A stretch of 64,000 nucleotides of DNA, taken from the NCBI GenBank assembly GCA_963665015.2, contig CAXXSY010000004.1, forward strand, positions 1,984,001-2,048,000. Direction: 5' to 3'. The notes beneath the pieces were generated by a model. The model was not told the origin of the DNA and searched no databases. It saw only the letters and a program-made list of their open reading frames with translations. How positions within the stretch are numbered: the first letter of the stretch is position 1; each line of letters starts with the position of its first letter. This DNA is from G963662655 sp963665015 (GTDB lineage: Bacteria > Cloacimonadota > Cloacimonadia > Cloacimonadales > JAIOQZ01). Shown here piece after piece: positions 55,234 to 63,274 of this stretch. Position numbers and translations under genes: made by a program.

Positions 55234-56198
55234 TGAAACGGGTCGGCTTTACCTCGACATTCCCGGTCGAAACCATTTTCGCGGCAGGCATGAAGCCGGT
55301 CGATCTGAACAACATCTTCATCACCGGCGACGCGGAAAGATTCGTCGAGTCCGCAGAGTTCGACGGCTTCCCGCGCAACGTCTGCGCATGGATCAAAGGG
55401 CTCTACACGATCGGCAAGAGCGCGTTCGACACCATCATCGGCATCACCGGCGGCGATTGCTCCAACACCCATTCTCTCATGAGCCTCTACCGGGAACACG
55501 GTATCGAGGTCATCCCGTTCGCCTTCCCATACGACAAGAGCCGCGCGGAACTGGATCGTGAAATCCGGCGCTTCGAAACCCGTTTCGGCATCGACCGCGA
55601 GCAGACAACAGCCGCGAAAAAGCGCCTCGACGAGATTCGAAAACTGCTCATCGAGCTGGATCGCATGACCTGGCAGGACGGCGTGGTCACCGGCGCCGAA
55701 AACCACCTCTGGCTGGTCAACGCCTCCGATTTCGAGGGTGACCCCGACGACTTTGAACGACGGCTGAAGGTTTTTATCCGGCAGGCAGGAGAGAGAAAGC
55801 TTGCCGGAAAGCGCTTCAAGCTCGGATTCATCGGCGTCCCCCCCATCATCGGCGGTCTCTACGACTTTCTCGAAGAGTGCGGCGCGCGCGTCGTCTTCAA
55901 CGAAATCCAGCGGCAGTTCGCCATGCCCTACCTCGAAAAGGACATCCTCGATCAATACCTGCGCTACACCTACCCCTACACCGTCTTCGACCGACTCGAT
56001 GATATTACCGCCGAAATCGAACGACGAAGCCTGGACGGAATCATCAGCTACACGCAGGCATTCTGCCACCGACAGATCGACAACATCATCCTGAAGAAAC
56101 ATATCCAGGTACCCACCCTCACCCTCGAAGGCGATCGTCCGGGAGCACTCGATTCCCGATCCCGACTGCGCATCGAGAGCTTTCTTGAAATATTATAG
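55233..56198 (+). CDS. 2-hydroxyacyl-CoA dehydratase (HgdB/D-component)-like protein
   Basis: Protein of 321 residues related to the subunits of 2-hydroxyacyl-CoA dehydratases and benzoyl-CoA reductases, which hold [4Fe-4S] clusters. Cysteines in the expected places: Cys51 (RNVCAWIKG), Cys76 (GGDCSNTHS) and Cys278 (QAFCHRQIDN). It is one subunit only; the partner subunit and activator ATPase are absent nearby. It overlaps the ABC-F gene by one base, a curious pairing. Stand-alone relatives are common in anaerobes with unknown function, so I do not assign a substrate. Confidence 0.8.
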   Translation: MKRVGFTSTFPVETIFAAGMKPVDLNNIFITGDAERFVESAEFDGFPRNVCAWIKGLYTIGKSAFDTIIGITGGDCSNTHSLMSLYREHGIEVIPFAFPYDKSRAELDREIRRFETRFGIDREQTTAAKKRLDEIRKLLIELDRMTWQDGVVTGAENHLWLVNASDFEGDPDDFERRLKVFIRQAGERKLAGKRFKLGFIGVPPIIGGLYDFLEECGARVVFNEIQRQFAMPYLEKDILDQYLRYTYPYTVFDRLDDITAEIERRSLDGIISYTQAFCHRQIDNIILKKHIQVPTLTLEGDRPGALDSRSRLRIESFLEIL

Positions 56199-56228
56199 AC
56201 ATTCCATATTCATTTTGATCGGTCATTT

Positions 56229-56247
56229 TGAGTGATTCACTCATTTT
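56229..56247 (+). terminator. Possible weak terminator after the HgdB-like gene
   Basis: TGAGTG, loop ATT, CACTCA, then TTTT. Confidence 0.4.
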
Positions 56248-56391
56248 GAACGAAATCCATCACATTGAGCCCCACCACCTCCCCACTTCCTATTCTACTG
56301 CCACGCAATACGTTAACTTCGGTTATCCGTTGGCAACTGTATTTGGCATCACTTATGCAATTAGCCTGTTGTGAATTGAAATGAGGTGAAA

Positions 56392-56580
56392 ATGAAAAAG
56401 GAAATCAACAGAACACGGGGAGAAATGATGCAGATCGATAATCCTTCTTTTGCCTGCGACCTGTCTATCGAATCGGTCGAATACTACTATGCTCGCGAGA
56501 TTCTGGAAAAACCGGAGACTAAGATGTTCGACATTCAATACCCGGATATCGATCAGGGCGTAGTACATATAACCCTATAG
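56392..56580 (+). CDS. Small hypothetical protein (62 residues)
   Basis: ATG at 56392, preceded by GAGGTG. Encodes KKEINRTRGEMMQIDNPSF ... DIQYPDIDQGVVHITL. No domain recognised; acidic, no signal peptide. Composition is more AT-rich than neighbours. The Shine-Dalgarno makes it a reasonable real gene, but there is no other support. Confidence 0.45.
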   Translation: MKKEINRTRGEMMQIDNPSFACDLSIESVEYYYAREILEKPETKMFDIQYPDIDQGVVHITL

Positions 56581-56622
56581 ATCGAAACAACATCCGTAGA
56601 ATTACTGAAAAATATTACGACA

Positions 56623-56766
56623 TCATCCGCTAAACTTTTTTAGAAAATATTCTATCGCAACTTCATATATTGCCAAATCATTGGGATCAAACCTGATCCA
56701 CATGTAATCGTTAACAGCATCAAACGAAACACCATTATTTGAATCCTGCTCATAATACTCGCTCAT
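56623..56766 (-). CDS. Possible small ORF (47 residues), uncertain
   Basis: Minus-strand frame from 56766, MSEYYEQDSNNGVSF ... MWIRFDPNDLAIYEV, ending FLKKFSG. The composition looks protein-like (aromatic and acidic). No Shine-Dalgarno is visible, and it lies in the gap between the small ORF and the chemoreceptor. It could be a gene fragment. Confidence 0.25.
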   Translation of the reverse strand: MSEYYEQDSNNGVSFDAVNDYMWIRFDPNDLAIYEVAIEYFLKKFSG

Positions 56767-56788
56767 ATATTAAAATGGAGGGATATTA

Positions 56789-56818
56789 CTTGACATTGAT
56801 CCGACAAATTTCTTATTT
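56789..56818 (+). promoter_or_regulatory. Candidate promoter of the chemoreceptor gene
   Basis: TTGACA (56789-56794), 18-base spacer, TATTTA, about 33 bp before the ATG at 56851. Confidence 0.45.
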
Positions 56819-56850
56819 ATAGAAATTTCGCACGATTTACAGGAGGTTCT

Positions 56851-59016
56851 ATGGATACGCAACTCATTTTGAAGAAGAATTTAATGCGTTCGATGATCAT
56901 GCTCTTGTATTGCATTGTACCCGGAATAGTGGGCATATTCGTCATTTACGGTTTGAACGGCAAGCTGAATGCGTTGAATGCAGAAACCGGCACTACATCG
57001 CTCGTTACGTTTATAATAGTCTGGCTGGCCGGGCTGGGCTTGATGATCGTGAGTCTGGTTTCGTCCAACCGCAAGACCCGGAAGTCCATACAGGAAGTGC
57101 TGGACGAGACGAAGCGGATGGCGCAGGAGGTCGGCTCGGGCAATCTATCGTATCGAGCCAGAGCGGAGAACGTGAGTGCAGAGTATTCGGGGATTATCGA
57201 GGACTTCAACTACACGGTGGAGTCCCTGCGTGAGCCGCTACAGATCATGCAGGATCATATCGAACAAATTGCGACAGGTGAGATACCGCCCAAGATCGAG
57301 AAAACATACAAGGGCGAGCTGGACAAGTTGCGCCAGAGCACCAACAAAGCCGTGACGACCACAGAGAATCTGCTCAGCGAAGCCCGACTGCTGATCATCG
57401 CCATCAAGGCGGGTAAGCTGGACGTTCGCGGAGATTATACGAAGTTCGAAAACCGCTGGGCAAAGCTGATCTACGGCATCAACGAGGTGGTCGAGAACTT
57501 CGTGGCGCCCATCCAGATCACATCCGAAAAAATCCTCGCCATCAGCAAAGGCGTCATCCCGGACAAGGTCGAAAGGCAATTCGAAGGAGACTTCAACATC
57601 CTGATCACCAGCATCAATACCGCGATCGACGGATTGCAAGCGCTCACGGGCGCTAACCGCATCCTGCAGAAAGTCGCCATCAACGACCTGACGGAGAAGG
57701 CCTCGGCGAATTACCAGGGGATATTCAACGACATCTCGCATGCGGTCAATTCGGTAATCGACAACCTGAACAACATCCAGGACGCCGCCGTGAAGATTTC
57801 CCATGGCGACATGCTGAACCTGAAAGACTTCCTGACGCTCAACAAGCTCTCGAAAAACGACATCCTGACTCCCTCGCTACAGGCGATGATCAACGCCATC
57901 AATTCGATGGTGGATGAGGCCAGGAGGCTGATGAGAGCGGTTCTGGAAGGGAATCTCAGCGAACGCGCCGATCTCGAACAGTACAGCGGCGAGTTCCGCA
58001 CGGTTATCAGCGGGATCAACCAGATCATGAACGCCATCATGAAACCCATCGAGGAAGTCATGTGCGTGATGGAACGAATCGCCGAGAAAGACCTCACCCC
58101 CTGCGTGAAGGGTAACTACAAGGGTGAACTGGCGAACTTCCGGGAGAACGTGAATAACGCCGCGACGAATCTTCGCACAGCGCTGCAGCAGGTCGATTTT
58201 GCGGTTAACTCGATCGATTCGGCGTCCGTCTCGATTTCTGAAGGCGCGCAGAGCCTGGCACAGGGAGCTTCCCAGCAGGCCGCTTCCCTGCATGGCGTCA
58301 CATCGAACGTGGAGGAGATGGACCGGCTTACCCGGCACAATTCGGAGAACGCACAAGTCGGCGCACAGCTATCCGGCGAGACCCTGGCGAAGGTCGGCGA
58401 AGGCACCAATGCGATGGAGCGGATGAATCAGGCGATCAGCGCGATTGCGTCGTCTTCCGACGAAACCAGCAAGATACTTAAAACCATCGATGAAATCGCC
58501 TTCCAGACCAACATCCTCGCGCTGAACGCCGCAGTAGAGGCAGCGCGCGCGGGTTCGGCGGGTAAGGGATTCGCCGTGGTCGCGGAAGAGGTCAAGAACC
58601 TGGCACAGCGTAGCGCTGTCGCGGCGAACGACACCGGTAAGCTGATCGAGGAATCTAAGCGGAACGCGCACAGCGGCGTCAAGATCGTTCAGGAAGCGAC
58701 GCAGCGATTCAACGAGATTCAGGCGGGGGTCGAAAAGGTGAACAACATCATCCAGCAGGTCAGTGAGACGTCCCAGGCACAGACATCCGAGATCAACAAC
58801 ATCAACGTCGCGCTCAACCAGTTGAACCAGGTGACGCAGTCGAACGCTTCCAACGCGGAAGAATCGTCGAGCGCTTCCGAAGAGATGCGCAGCCAGTCGC
58901 ACGATCTGAAAGCGATGGTGTCACAGTTTGTGATCGAAGGTTACAAGGAAGACCGACGCTTGCCGGAACCGGAAAAGGAAATCCGCGAGATCGAATATTT
59001 CGAGGATGAAGCGTAG
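56851..59016 (+). CDS. Methyl-accepting chemotaxis protein without a large periplasmic domain
   Basis: Protein of 721 residues. AGGAGG precedes the ATG. Two membrane helices (about 13-33 and 48-67) enclose only about 14 residues, so there is no periplasmic ligand domain. A long cytoplasmic region of repeated HAMP-like units follows (about 70-440; repeated GEIPPKIEKTYKGELDKLRQS-like segments). The conserved signalling hairpin is in the C-terminal third (FQTNILALNAAVEAARAG). The C-terminus EYFEDEA has no CheR-binding WxxxF. Likely senses an internal or membrane-state signal. It converges directly with the next gene (stop codons adjacent). Confidence 0.92.
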   Translation: MDTQLILKKNLMRSMIMLLYCIVPGIVGIFVIYGLNGKLNALNAETGTTSLVTFIIVWLAGLGLMIVSLVSSNRKTRKSIQEVLDETKRMAQEVGSGNLSYRARAENVSAEYSGIIEDFNYTVESLREPLQIMQDHIEQIATGEIPPKIEKTYKGELDKLRQSTNKAVTTTENLLSEARLLIIAIKAGKLDVRGDYTKFENRWAKLIYGINEVVENFVAPIQITSEKILAISKGVIPDKVERQFEGDFNILITSINTAIDGLQALTGANRILQKVAINDLTEKASANYQGIFNDISHAVNSVIDNLNNIQDAAVKISHGDMLNLKDFLTLNKLSKNDILTPSLQAMINAINSMVDEARRLMRAVLEGNLSERADLEQYSGEFRTVISGINQIMNAIMKPIEEVMCVMERIAEKDLTPCVKGNYKGELANFRENVNNAATNLRTALQQVDFAVNSIDSASVSISEGAQSLAQGASQQAASLHGVTSNVEEMDRLTRHNSENAQVGAQLSGETLAKVGEGTNAMERMNQAISAIASSSDETSKILKTIDEIAFQTNILALNAAVEAARAGSAGKGFAVVAEEVKNLAQRSAVAANDTGKLIEESKRNAHSGVKIVQEATQRFNEIQAGVEKVNNIIQQVSETSQAQTSEINNINVALNQLNQVTQSNASNAEESSSASEEMRSQSHDLKAMVSQFVIEGYKEDRRLPEPEKEIREIEYFEDEA

Positions 59017-60684
59017 TTACTGATAGGACCGGAGCGCTTCGGCGATATTGAGCGAGTGGTCGCCGATATGTTCGAGGTGGCGCAGCAGGTCGATATAGAG
59101 AAGTTCGGCGCGGACATCAGCTCCTTCCTGGATTCGGTTCCGCGCTCCTTTTTTGAGCTTGTGGCGTGATTGATCGACCTTCTTTTCGAGCTCGAAGGCG
59201 AGGTAGAGTTCATCCTCGCTCAGGTGCCGGATCATGCGCTCCTGCACGAAGTCGATGAACTTCAGCACGATACCGGAGAACGCGGTGATCTCCTCATCGG
59301 CGGCGGGGTGAAGCTGTATCTTCTTGTGATGCTTCTTCTCGGTCAGCAGGACCAGACGAAACGCGCTGTCGGCGATATTCTCGATCTCGTGAACCATCCT
59401 CAGCATGGCGTTAATGTTACTGGTGGTCTTCTCCCCCACACCCTCTTCAAGACAATGAACCAGAAACATCGATATCTGCTCCTGCATCTGGTCGGTATAG
59501 TCCTCTTTCTGCTTGATCTCATCGACAAGTTCGCCCATCCGTTTATCCGGATTGTGAAAGACTTTGAGTGCATTACCCACCATGTCGGCGCTGATCTTCG
59601 CCATCTTCTTGATCTCCGACTGCGCCTTGTAGAGGTTCATCTGGACGCTGTCCTGCAAGCCGGTCGATAGATACACCAGCTTATAGACCCGCTGAATTTC
59701 CCCCCGTTTCTCCTTGACCAGCCTTTCGACCACCTTTGCGAACGGCGTCACAAACGGAAGAAAGACGACCGTGTTGCAGATGTTGAATGCGGTATGGAAC
59801 AGCGAGAGGTTGAGTGGTAAATTCTCTTGCAACGACGCGTTCCAGGGCGCAAGCCAGGTAACGAAGCGGAGGAACGGATTGAACAGGGCCGTGATCCAGA
59901 CCACGCCAAACACGTTGAACAGGAAATGCGCCCGTGCCGCCCTCCTCGCGTGAACGTTGGTCCCGATCGACGCCAGATACGCCGTAATGGTCGTCCCGAT
60001 GTTCTCGCCCAGTACGATCGCGGCTGCCGTGGGGAAGTCGATCCATCCCTTGTATGCCATGGTCACGGTCACCGCCATCGCCGCGCTGGACGATTGCACT
60101 ACGATCGTCAGGATCGAGCCGACCGCCACGAACAGCAGGTACGACCAGAATCCCATGCTCGAGTAGTCCTTCAGAAATTCGAGAATCTCGGGGTGGTTCT
60201 TGATGTCGGGCACCGATTCCTTGAGGAAGGTAAGGCCGAGGAACAGCAGACCGAAACCCACCAGGATCATACCGAAATCGCGTCTTCCGCGCCGTTTGGA
60301 GAGGATGAACGGGAATCCGATACCGATGATGGGTAGCGCGATAGCGCTGATCTTGAACTTGAAGCCGAAGTAGGAGACGATCCAGGTGGTCACCGTCGTA
60401 CCGATATTGGCGCCCATGATTACGCCGATCGCCTGCTGGAGGTTCAGGAGCAGCGCGTTGACAAAGCTCACAACCATCACAGTGGTCGCCGAGGAGGATT
60501 GCACCAGCGCAGTGATCAAGAATCCGGTCATCACCGCGACCACACGGTTGCGCGTCATGAAATTCATGATACTCTGCATCCGCTCGCCGGCGAGCTTCTG
60601 GATTCCGTCGCTCATCACGCGCATGCCATAGAGAAAGACGCCCAGGGAACCGATCAACTGTAAGATGGTCGAGACTGTACTCAT
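59017..60684 (-). CDS. Na/Pi cotransporter family protein with C-terminal PhoU-like domain
   Basis: Protein of 555 residues. The N-terminal 330 or so residues hold two inverted Na/Pi-cotransporter repeats (QSSSATTVMVVSFVNA and QSSSAAMAVTVTMAYKG, the QSSSA signature twice). The rest is a helical PhoU-like domain. It imports or controls phosphate with sodium. Its stop abuts the chemoreceptor stop with no terminator visible. Same strand as the Phn genes and 182 bp from the HAD gene. Confidence 0.92.
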   Translation of the reverse strand: MSTVSTILQLIGSLGVFLYGMRVMSDGIQKLAGERMQSIMNFMTRNRVVAVMTGFLITALVQSSSATTVMVVSFVNALLLNLQQAIGVIMGANIGTTVTTWIVSYFGFKFKISAIALPIIGIGFPFILSKRRGRRDFGMILVGFGLLFLGLTFLKESVPDIKNHPEILEFLKDYSSMGFWSYLLFVAVGSILTIVVQSSSAAMAVTVTMAYKGWIDFPTAAAIVLGENIGTTITAYLASIGTNVHARRAARAHFLFNVFGVVWITALFNPFLRFVTWLAPWNASLQENLPLNLSLFHTAFNICNTVVFLPFVTPFAKVVERLVKEKRGEIQRVYKLVYLSTGLQDSVQMNLYKAQSEIKKMAKISADMVGNALKVFHNPDKRMGELVDEIKQKEDYTDQMQEQISMFLVHCLEEGVGEKTTSNINAMLRMVHEIENIADSAFRLVLLTEKKHHKKIQLHPAADEEITAFSGIVLKFIDFVQERMIRHLSEDELYLAFELEKKVDQSRHKLKKGARNRIQEGADVRAELLYIDLLRHLEHIGDHSLNIAEALRSYQ

Positions 60685-60866
60685 CCTCGTCGCTCCGTAA
60701 TCGACTGTTTGTGTGCTTTGTGTGAGGTTCCTGACATGACGTCAACAAATAAATCCGTATTGCGGTTACGATCCCGACAAGAAATAGATATAAAGACCGC
60801 AATCGGTTACGATTGGTGTATCGACTTTTTTCCGTGTGCTTGTTGAAGGAAATCGGACTTTGGGGG

Positions 60867-61538
60867 CTATAGCAACTTCCCGGTCGCGATCAGCATATCC
60901 TCGATGTTGTCTGCGAAAAAGTGGGCATCCTCTTCGATCGCCCGCCAATCCGCTTTGGAATAGTTGTCTCGCACGGCGAACACCCGCATACCCGCCGCCA
61001 ATGCCGCTTTCACGCCTGCGTGGACATCCTCGATCACCAGGCAGCGCTCCGGTGCCACGTCGAGCATTTCGGCGGCCTTCAGGAAGATATCGGGATAGGG
61101 TTTTCCTCGCAACTCTCCCTCACCGGCGATGATCGCGTCGAAATAACGCAGAATATGATTCGCTTTTAACACAGTCTTGGCAAGGTACTTCGAATTGCTG
61201 GTACCGACGGCAATCCGGATGTCGTTATCCTCCAGTAGCGCCAGCATTTCCAGCGCGCCGGGCTTTAGACCGATATCGTTCGTGTAGTGGTGCGCGACCA
61301 TCTCCGTCCACTCCGCGATGATCTCTTCCGGAGGCTCGGACAGTCCAAATTTCTCCTTGAAATAGATCGCCACCTCGAAGAAACTATTGCCCTCCTTCAT
61401 GTCCTGAAAGAGGTCATCCGGCACGGCGATCCCGCGCTTTTCCAGAAATTCCACATCCACCCGCGTCCAAATCCCCATCGAGTCGATGAGTGTGCCATCC
61501 AGGTCGAATATAACCGCGTCTATCTGTCGTTTCATCAT
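60867..61538 (-). CDS. HAD-superfamily phosphatase (subfamily IA)
   Basis: Protein of 223 residues. Motif I FDLDGTLIDS (nucleophile Asp10, Asp12), motif II VGTSNS, Lys in RGKPYPD, and motif IV VIEDVHAG. Resembles beta-phosphoglucomutase-like phosphatases. It overlaps phnE by 4 bp (ATGA), so it is the last gene of the phn operon and may release phosphate from the imported compound. It lacks the features of phosphonoacetaldehyde hydrolase that I would expect, so a C-P bond is probably not its target. Confidence 0.85.
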   Translation of the reverse strand: MMKRQIDAVIFDLDGTLIDSMGIWTRVDVEFLEKRGIAVPDDLFQDMKEGNSFFEVAIYFKEKFGLSEPPEEIIAEWTEMVAHHYTNDIGLKPGALEMLALLEDNDIRIAVGTSNSKYLAKTVLKANHILRYFDAIIAGEGELRGKPYPDIFLKAAEMLDVAPERCLVIEDVHAGVKAALAAGMRVFAVRDNYSKADWRAIEEDAHFFADNIEDMLIATGKLL

Positions 61539-62515
61539 ATATCCAGTAATTTTGCTCTGACCTTGCCACTCACCAGGTCCATCAGCCACACAGTCAGCGC
61601 GATCAGCCAGATGATCACGCCCACGTTGCGCCAGGCGAGCATCTGCTGCTGCTGCTGAAGCGCCAGCCCGATACCGCCTCCGCCCACGAAGCCGACGATG
61701 GTCGCCATACGCACGTTGATGTCCCAGCGATAGATGGTGAAAGCCAGAAAGGGTGAAAGAATCTGCGGGATTACCGCGTACCACCAGACCCAGAATCCTC
61801 CAGCGCCGGTGGCCTTGACCGCCTCGACGGGACCCGGATCGATGTTCTCGATCTGTTCCGAGTAGAGCTTTGTCAATGCCGCGATGGAGTGGATCATCAG
61901 CGCCAGCATACCGGCGAAGGGTCCGATCCCGACCCACACCGAGAAGATGATCGCCCAGACGATAGCCTCCACGCTGCGGAAGACCGTCGCGATCGTCCTG
62001 ATCAACAGATAAATCCCGTTGCCCAACCAGGTGCGCGGCATGAGGTTTCTCGAAGCCAGGAAGCTGAAGCCGAACGCGAACGGAATCGCCAGAACCGTCG
62101 CCAGCAGCGCAAGATAAATCGTCTCCGCCAGCGCTTTGAGGAGCGGCAGCATCAGCTTCACATTGGGGTGAAAGAGGCCGGACACGATGTGCGTTGCGTT
62201 TCCGGCGCGCGTGAAAAGTTTATAGGGATTGATCTCGACGATCACCCAGCCCACCACGAACGTGATGACGATGATAACCACGAGCGTCCACGTCCCGACA
62301 CTGCTCCGCTTGTCGCCCAGGATGAAGCGACTACCCGGGCTGTGGCCGGTCAGATTCAGGATCATGGCGGGAATCCACGCGAAGAGCGCGTAATACCATA
62401 TATTCGCGTCGGGCAGAATCCATTGGTTTACCAGATAGGTGACGCATCCCGCCAGATAGATCCACAGAAGGATGTCCAGCCCCATCGCCTGCGTGCGTTT
62501 CTTCTGATTTTTCAT
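61535..62515 (-). CDS. phnE: Phosphonate/phosphite-type ABC transporter permease
   Basis: Protein of 326 residues, six or so membrane helices. The permease coupling motif is near EAVKATGAGGFWVWWYAVIP. It forms the channel with PhnC and receives substrate from PhnD. It overlaps phnC by 4 bp and the HAD gene by 4 bp. Confidence 0.88.
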   Translation of the reverse strand: MKNQKKRTQAMGLDILLWIYLAGCVTYLVNQWILPDANIWYYALFAWIPAMILNLTGHSPGSRFILGDKRSSVGTWTLVVIIVITFVVGWVIVEINPYKLFTRAGNATHIVSGLFHPNVKLMLPLLKALAETIYLALLATVLAIPFAFGFSFLASRNLMPRTWLGNGIYLLIRTIATVFRSVEAIVWAIIFSVWVGIGPFAGMLALMIHSIAALTKLYSEQIENIDPGPVEAVKATGAGGFWVWWYAVIPQILSPFLAFTIYRWDINVRMATIVGFVGGGGIGLALQQQQQMLAWRNVGVIIWLIALTVWLMDLVSGKVRAKLLDI

Positions 62516-63270
62516 CGGATTTCCACCTCCTCGGCGTCCTCTCCGTAAATCTCCCGGAAACGCTCGTTATCGACGGTCTCCGGCGTGCCGTCATAGACCA
62601 CCCGACCATCTTTGAGCGCCACCACGCGAGAACCGTATTTTCTCGCCAGACTCAGGAAATGGAGCGAGCAGACGACCGTGATGCCGTCCTTTCTGTTCAG
62701 CTCGCCCAGATAGCGCATCACCGTGTCGGCGGTGGCGGGATCGAGGCTCGCGACCGGCTCGTCCGCGAGGATCAATTGCGGCTCCTGCATCAACGTTCGG
62801 GCGATGGCGACACGTTGCTGCTGGCCGCCACTCAGGTTGCGCACCTGCCGGGACGCAAGTTCCAGAAGGCCCACCCGCTTCAGCGCTTCCTGTGCCCGGT
62901 GGACTTCTTCCCGCTTCCACGGCAGAACGAGCGGTCCGAATCCGCTCTGAGAGCCGAGCCTACCGGTCAGGACATTGGTCATGACGCTGAGATTGCGCAC
63001 GAGGTTAAACTGTTGAAATATCATGCCGATATGGCGCCTGATCTCACGTAGTTGTTTAGGTGAGGACTGCTCGATGTGGCGCTCCCCGAAAACGATCTCG
63101 CCCGAGGACGGTTCGATCAACCGGTTGATGCAACGCAGGAGCGTCGATTTCCCCGATCCGGACAGCCCGAGCAGGATCACGAACTCGCCCTTATCGATCT
63201 TCAGGTCGATGCCCTTCAACGCGTGGGTGCCGTCCGCGTAGAATTTGTGCAGCGATCGTATGTTCAGCAT
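62512..63270 (-). CDS. phnC: Phosphonate/phosphite-type ABC transporter ATPase
   Basis: Protein of 252 residues. Walker A GLSGSGKSTLLRC, signature NLSGGQQQRVAIA, Walker B LILADEPVASLD. The PhnC subfamily is supported by the phnD-phnC-phnE order. Starts 4 bp after the phnD stop. Confidence 0.9.
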   Translation of the reverse strand: MLNIRSLHKFYADGTHALKGIDLKIDKGEFVILLGLSGSGKSTLLRCINRLIEPSSGEIVFGERHIEQSSPKQLREIRRHIGMIFQQFNLVRNLSVMTNVLTGRLGSQSGFGPLVLPWKREEVHRAQEALKRVGLLELASRQVRNLSGGQQQRVAIARTLMQEPQLILADEPVASLDPATADTVMRYLGELNRKDGITVVCSLHFLSLARKYGSRVVALKDGRVVYDGTPETVDNERFREIYGEDAEEVEIR

Positions 63271-63274
63271 GCGA

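Noticed and set aside
60867..61538. Phosphonoacetaldehyde hydrolase
   Set aside because: Attractive beside phnCDE, but the sequence reads as a beta-phosphoglucomutase-like HAD enzyme and I see no phosphonatase-specific Lys motif near the N-terminus.
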